Of a stretch of 45,696 nt of DNA, positions 42,305 to 45,696 are shown in pieces; the stretch's first letter is position 1; each line of letters starts with the position of its first letter. The notes under the pieces were generated by a model. That model made no database searches. It was not told the DNA's origin and saw only the letters and a program-made list of their open reading frames with translations. Origin of the DNA: Mycobacterium sp. (GTDB lineage: Bacteria; Actinomycetota; Actinomycetes; Mycobacteriales; Mycobacteriaceae); assembly GCF_019243155.1 (NCBI RefSeq), contig NZ_JAFAUS010000434.1:1-45696 (forward strand), read 5' to 3'. A program made the translations under genes and the position numbers.

Positions 42305-42388
42305 ATGACCCTAACGATTGTGCTCCGCCGCGTCCGCCGCAACCAACCGACTCGCCGCTGCGGAAATAGCTGCGCGACAACGGTTTGA
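42305..42388 (+). CDS. Small upstream ORF, 27 residues, ahead of the DoxX-like gene
   Basis: ATG at 42305 with a good AAGGAG about eight bases upstream, ending in TGA five bases before the DoxX-like start codon. The peptide MTLTIVLRRVRRNQPTRRCG... is basic and contains two Cys. DoxX itself has no clear ribosome binding site, so translation may depend on this ORF. Whether the peptide has a function is unknown. Confidence 0.4.
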   Translation: MTLTIVLRRVRRNQPTRRCGNSCATTV

Positions 42389-42393
42389 TCGCT

Positions 42394-42744
42394 ATGAACA
42401 CCGCATATGTTGTGATCACGCTGTTCACCGCGACCATCACGGCGGCGATCGCCGTTGCCGATCTCGTCCCCGCCGACTTCGTGTTGGCGAATTCAGCCCA
42501 GGTCGGGGTGCCGCGTTCGTGGTTACCGGCGCTCGGGGCCGTGAAGCTGGCCGGAGCCGGCGGATTGGTGGTCGGTCTCTTGGGCCTACCGGCCTTGGGG
42601 ATCGCGGCCGCCGCCGGTCTGGTGCTGTTCTTCGTCGGCGCCGTCGTCACGCACCTGCGGGCCCGGGTCCTGTACAACATCGCGTTTCCCGGAGCCTTTC
42701 TGTGCCTGTCGGCGGCGTCGCTGGCGTTGATGATCGTCCGCTGA
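42394..42744 (+). CDS. DoxX-like membrane protein
   Basis: 116 residues from the ATG at 42394, four hydrophobic segments (about 4-24, 48-66, 68-88, 97-115). The pattern with LGAVKLAGAGGLVVGLLGLPALGIAAAAGLVLFFVGAVVTHLRAR is typical of the DoxX-like family, linked in mycobacteria to thiol and radical oxidative stress at the membrane. It is divergent from the ECF41 sigma factor gene, which is the common layout for that sigma group and its target. Confidence 0.87.
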   Translation: MNTAYVVITLFTATITAAIAVADLVPADFVLANSAQVGVPRSWLPALGAVKLAGAGGLVVGLLGLPALGIAAAAGLVLFFVGAVVTHLRARVLYNIAFPGAFLCLSAASLALMIVR

Positions 42745-42756
42745 ACGGGCAGGCGA

Positions 42757-43557
42757 TCAGGCGGGAAAGTACCTGATCGCCTTGATGGCGTTCCCGCGCC
42801 AGGCCACGTCGGCGAACAGGATGCCGCGCCCGTGACCCGAGTTGAGCGAGACCGCGACGGTGGAGCCCGCGCTGTTCAGCTTCGTCGGGCTCGCCCCGTC
42901 CAGCTGTTCGACGAGTTCGGCGAGATCGAGGGGTTCGTGATCACCCAAAGTTATTGCAGCCGTTGCTGATAACACCCGCGAAGCGGCGTGGCGATCACGG
43001 TGCGCGACGGCATCGAGAATGGACTCGACCAGCTTCTTGTGTCGCGTACCCACCCGCCGGAATCCCGCCATGAAACCCGCGGTCCCGCTCAGACCCTGAT
43101 TCGCGAACAACCCCTTCGACAACGCGAGCGCGGGCGAGACCGCACCCGGCCCGGTCCCCAGGAACTGCAGCATCATCGCCGGAAGTTCCCAGTAGGCGCG
43201 CAGCTCGCCAATGTGCCAGTCGCCGTTGGCTTCTCGCAGGTCATAGCGCAAGAAGGCCGGGATGTACATCGTGACGGTGGAGCCCATAGCGACCTCGAGC
43301 TCGAGGTCGCGCAGCACGACCGTGCCGAAGACGATGTCGAGGTCCCGGTGGAATTTGATGTCGCGCGGACCGATGAAAGTGTCGTAGAACCGGCCGATCT
43401 GCTCATGCCCGACATGCGGCCGCGAGCCGACCGGATCCTCGATGCGGCCGTCGGCGGTGAACAGCGACACCCACCCGCTGCGATCGTGGGCGCCCGCCGC
43501 CTGCGGCGACCGCTCGACGACGGCCAGCAGGTGTTCCCGATCCAGCGGCACAACCAT
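42757..43557 (-). CDS. Conserved protein, SnoaL/ketosteroid isomerase-like (Rv2042c-like)
   Basis: 266 residues from the ATG at 43557, which shares one base with the pncA stop; a GTG at 43560 is equally possible. The first 140 residues have an NTF2-like pattern (AAGAHDRSGWVSLFTADGRIEDPVGSRPHVGHEQIGRFYDTFIGPRDIKFHRDLDIV). A C-terminal part of about 120 residues continues with another alpha/beta stretch (FMAGFRRVGTRHKKLVESILDAVAHRDRHAASRVL). It matches Rv2042c, next to pncA in M. tuberculosis. The function is unknown; coupling to pncA suggests co-translation. Confidence 0.88.
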   Translation of the reverse strand: MVVPLDREHLLAVVERSPQAAGAHDRSGWVSLFTADGRIEDPVGSRPHVGHEQIGRFYDTFIGPRDIKFHRDLDIVFGTVVLRDLELEVAMGSTVTMYIPAFLRYDLREANGDWHIGELRAYWELPAMMLQFLGTGPGAVSPALALSKGLFANQGLSGTAGFMAGFRRVGTRHKKLVESILDAVAHRDRHAASRVLSATAAITLGDHEPLDLAELVEQLDGASPTKLNSAGSTVAVSLNSGHGRGILFADVAWRGNAIKAIRYFPA

Positions 43558-44126
43558 CACGAACCCCCGATCAGCTCGACGCCGGCGGATTGCATCTGAG
43601 CGAGCGCCTCCGTGGCCGACCCGCCACCCACCGACGCGGTCAAATCCACCAGCACTCTGGTGGCCAGGCCGGTCCGGGCCGCGTCCTCGGCGGTGCGCCG
43701 GACGCAGTGCTCGGTGGCGATGCCGACGACGTCGACCTCGTCGATCCCCCGCTGCCGCAACCACGCAAGCAGCGTCGTCCCGTTCTCGTCGACACCCTCG
43801 AAACCGCTGTAACCGGCGTCGTAGGCGCCCTTGCGAAAAACCGCGTCGATCCGGTCGGCGTTGAGGCCGGATTGAAATTCGGCGCCCTCGGTCCCCGCGA
43901 CGCAATGTGGCGGCCAGGACGTCGAAAAATCCGGCCGGTCGGAGAAATGGGCGCCCGGATCGATGTGGAAGTCCTGGGTCGCCACGATGTGCTGATAGCC
44001 AGGCTCACTCGCCAGATAATCGTTGACGGCAAGCGCCAAAGCGGCGCCCCCGGGCACCGGCACGGAGCCGCCCTCGCAGAAATCGTTTTGCACGTCGACG
44101 ATGATCAACGCTGCCACGCGCTCCAC
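43557..44126 (-). CDS. pncA: Nicotinamidase/pyrazinamidase PncA
   Basis: 189 residues from a GTG at 44126 (a GTG at 44117 would give an N-terminus like that of M. tuberculosis). The catalytic triad is Asp11, Lys99 and Cys141, and the metal ligands are Asp52, His54, His60 and His74. It converts nicotinamide to nicotinate for NAD recycling and activates pyrazinamide. The His equivalent to M. tuberculosis His57 (here His60), changed to Asp in resistant M. bovis, is retained. It is followed by the Rv2042c-like gene with a one-base overlap. Confidence 0.97.
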   Translation of the reverse strand: MERVAALIIVDVQNDFCEGGSVPVPGGAALALAVNDYLASEPGYQHIVATQDFHIDPGAHFSDRPDFSTSWPPHCVAGTEGAEFQSGLNADRIDAVFRKGAYDAGYSGFEGVDENGTTLLAWLRQRGIDEVDVVGIATEHCVRRTAEDAARTGLATRVLVDLTASVGGGSATEALAQMQSAGVELIGGS

Positions 44127-44166
44127 CCTATCCGTGCGGGTTCTAGCAGGGGATATCCGCGGGACG

Positions 44167-44191
44167 GTTTGCTCGACTTGCAGCCGGGTAA
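44167..44191 (+). promoter_or_regulatory. SigF-type promoter of the DoxX-repeat gene
   Basis: GTTT at 44167-44170 (GGTTT from 44166), exactly 15 bases, then GGGTAA at 44186-44191. The -10 ends 10 bases before the ATG at 44202, so transcription would start within a few bases of the start codon, giving a nearly leaderless mRNA. Confidence 0.6.
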
Positions 44192-44201
44192 TACACCGGC
44201 C

Positions 44202-45224
44202 ATGGTGATCCGGAGAATAGCGCGGCCGTTGCTGTCAGTGGCGTTCATCGGCCAGGGAGTCAATTCGCTGCTCAATCCAAAGTCGGCCGCGCAGGCCGCG
44301 GCCCCTGCGGTAGACGGTTTGCAATCATTACCCGATTCGGTAAGTAGCAACATTCCGAGCGATCCCGAGACATTCGCGCAAATCAACGCTGCCGTTCAAA
44401 TTGGTGGCGGGCTGCTGCTCGCCGCGGGCAAGCTGCCCCGTTTCGCTTCCGCGGCGCTCGCGGTCACGGTGTTGCCGGCCAACCTCGGTGCGCACGCGTT
44501 CTGGAGCGAGACCGACCCGCAAGCGAAGGCGCACAAACGCCAACAGTTTCTCACCGACCTCAGCCTGCTAGGCGGGTTGCTGATCGCGTCCGCAGACACA
44601 GCGGGCAAACCCTCGCTGGGCTGGCGTGGCCGGCACGCCGCCGAGCGGCTCTCGGATCGGGTGTCGTCGGCGCTACCGGGATCCGATGACTCTGATTTCT
44701 CGGAGCTCGGCGAGCGGATCGTGCACGGCCTGCAAGTCGGTGCCGAGCGCGGCCGCGAGTTGGCCAGTACCGCAGCCGAACGCGGCGCGCCATACGCCGA
44801 GGCCGCCCTCGAGCGGGGTCGCGAATTCGCCAGCACCGCAGCCGAACGCAGTGCGCCGTACGCGGAAGCCGCCCTCGAGCGGGGTCGCGAATTCGCAAGC
44901 ACCGCTGCCGACAGAAGCAAGCCGCTCGCCAAGGAGGCACGCAAACGCGGCGAAAAATTCGCCGACGAAGCGGCCGACCGGGCCGCATATCTCGCCGAGA
45001 AGGCACGCAAGCGCAGCGAAGAGCTGGCCGACGACGCCGCCGACTGGGCCGAACCGCTGGCCAAGAAGGCCCGCAAGCGCAGCGAGAAGCTGGCCAAGAA
45101 GGCGCGCAAGCGCAGTGAGAAACTCGCCGACATCGCCCGCGAGCGAGGCAGCGATCTGGCAGACACCGCGCGGTCTCGCGCCGAGGATCAGGTCAAGGCG
45201 GGCCGCCGCAAGGTCGGCTGGTAG
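44202..45224 (+). CDS. DoxX family protein with long 22-residue-repeat C-terminal tail
   Basis: 340 residues from the ATG at 44202. The first 130 residues form a DoxX domain with four hydrophobic stretches (IARPLLSVAFIGQGVNSLLNP to the LLGGLLIASAD helix). The remaining 170 or so are charged and Ala-rich, built from repeats of 22 residues: three of the type GREFASTAAERxAPYAEAALER, then several of the type KKARKRSEKLADDAADxAxxLA. These give an amphipathic helix rich in Lys, Arg, Ala and Glu, as in apolipoprotein-like or histone-like tails. This tail could lie on the membrane or bind nucleic acid. A SigF-type promoter is upstream. The end overlaps the convergent gluconokinase gene by 32 bases. 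Confidence 0.82.
   Translation: MVIRRIARPLLSVAFIGQGVNSLLNPKSAAQAAAPAVDGLQSLPDSVSSNIPSDPETFAQINAAVQIGGGLLLAAGKLPRFASAALAVTVLPANLGAHAFWSETDPQAKAHKRQQFLTDLSLLGGLLIASADTAGKPSLGWRGRHAAERLSDRVSSALPGSDDSDFSELGERIVHGLQVGAERGRELASTAAERGAPYAEAALERGREFASTAAERSAPYAEAALERGREFASTAADRSKPLAKEARKRGEKFADEAADRAAYLAEKARKRSEELADDAADWAEPLAKKARKRSEKLAKKARKRSEKLADIARERGSDLADTARSRAEDQVKAGRRKVGW
44755..44913 (+). repeat. Tandem 66-bp coding repeat, about 2.4 copies
   Basis: Copies begin at 44755, 44821 and 44887 with GCGAATTCGC or GCGAGTTGGC, and are nearly identical in DNA as well as in protein (22 residues each). High nucleotide identity suggests recent duplication and a chance of copy-number change between strains. 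Confidence 0.85.
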
Positions 45225-45696
45225 AGCGCGCCACGAAGGCGTCGACGATCGCGTCGACGCCTTGGTCCACGTCGACGGTCATACCGGCCTCATCGGCACC
45301 GAGCGGTTCCAGCGCGTCGAATTGTGAACGCAGCAATTCGGCAGGCATGAAGTGTCCGGTCCTGGCGGCGACTCGGCTCCCGATGAGTTCCGGCGAGCCG
45401 GCAAGGTGCAGGAATTCCACGCGGGGGCAGAGTGCGCGCAACCTGTCGCGATATTTCCGCTTGAGCGCAGAACAACTCGCCACTCCCCCGTCGACATGGG
45501 CGGCCAGCCACTCACCGACCTTCTCCAGCCAGGGATAGCGATCGTCATCGGTAAGCGGTTCGCGTGCCGCCATTTTGGCGATGTTGGCGGGCGGATGCAG
45601 GCTGTCGGCGTCCACGAACGGGACCCGCAAGCGCCGCGCTAGCGCCGCCCCGACGGTCGACTTGCCCGACCCCGAGACGCACATCACCACCACGGG
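45193..45696 (-). CDS. Gluconokinase, partial (5' end outside window)
   Basis: The visible 167 residues begin inside the P-loop strand (PVVVMCVSGSGKSTVG), so a few N-terminal codons lie beyond the window. Gluconokinases phosphorylate gluconate to 6-phosphogluconate for the pentose phosphate pathway. Family landmarks include DADSLHPPANIAKMAAREPLTDDDRYPWL, CSALKRKYRDRLR and HFMPAELLRSQFDALEPL. The first Gly of the P-loop is replaced by Cys (CVSGSGKS), which is unusual. The C-terminus overlaps the convergent DoxX-repeat gene by 32 bases. Confidence 0.93.
   Translation of the reverse strand, partial: PVVVMCVSGSGKSTVGAALARRLRVPFVDADSLHPPANIAKMAAREPLTDDDRYPWLEKVGEWLAAHVDGGVASCSALKRKYRDRLRALCPRVEFLHLAGSPELIGSRVAARTGHFMPAELLRSQFDALEPLGADEAGMTVDVDQGVDAIVDAFVARSTSRPCGGPP

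Overview
The window is GC-rich, densely packed DNA from a nontuberculous Mycobacterium. The evidence is an MmpL transporter, a GarA-like FHA protein, a cutinase, a FabG3 relative, DUF4235 and DUF3349 proteins, and a block matching, gene for gene from memory, the M. tuberculosis Rv2037c-Rv2043c (pncA) neighbourhood. I see no tRNA, rRNA, insertion sequence, prophage or CRISPR array. No gene-free stretch exceeds about 255 bases; the longest, 35654-35907, lies between divergent genes and shows no motif I can name.

Layout. 1-2.8 kb: the 3' end of an MmpL gene, convergent with a frameshifted fabG3 and two small genes. 2.9-5.9 kb: a cutinase/GarA-like pair, then a membrane-protein pair whose larger member carries two FTR1-like Glu motifs. 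5.9-8.3 kb: a membrane esterase and an SRPBCC protein, divergent from a DUF4235 protein, with SigF-type promoters facing both ways. 8.3-10.5 kb: a FadE/hotdog lipid operon behind twin CTGTACAG palindromes. 10.5-16 kb: assorted oxidoreductases (two extended SDRs, an aldo/keto reductase), SnoaL-like and DUF1801 proteins, and a membrane acyltransferase. 16-18.7 kb: an NCS1 permease with an unusual zinc-finger-like tail and a PNPOx-like protein.

18.8-23.2 kb is a small aromatic-ring catabolic cluster: a TetR regulator, an extradiol dioxygenase, an FAH-type hydrolase and an MhpA-like flavin hydroxylase, with start/stop overlaps and a palindromic operator candidate. 23.2-27.6 kb holds a tandem universal stress protein behind a DosR-box-like site, then a five-gene operon: OsmC, acyl-CoA-dehydrogenase-like flavoprotein, ECF sigma factor, ZAS anti-sigma factor and formate/nitrite-family channel. 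27.7-31.9 kb is a complete efeUOB iron-uptake operon with an IdeR box. 32-37 kb: DUF3097 (Toprim-like), glgX coupled to a rhomboid protease, and DUF3349.

36.2-44.1 kb: a patatin and a sugar ABC importer form one overlapping operon, headed here by an ECF41/SigJ-type sigma factor. That sigma gene diverges from a DoxX-like gene with an upstream small ORF and a candidate ECF41 promoter. The pair appears inserted between the importer and the Rv2042c-pncA operon. 44.2-45.7 kb: a DoxX protein with a 22-residue repeat tail and its own SigF-type promoter, and the 3' part of a gluconokinase gene.

The most interesting items are the sigma/anti-sigma/FNT/OsmC operon, the sigma factor heading the sugar importer operon, the RING-like tail on the permease, the set of three SigF-type promoters, and the repeat-tailed DoxX protein. 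All regulatory calls are motif matches by eye and are untested.
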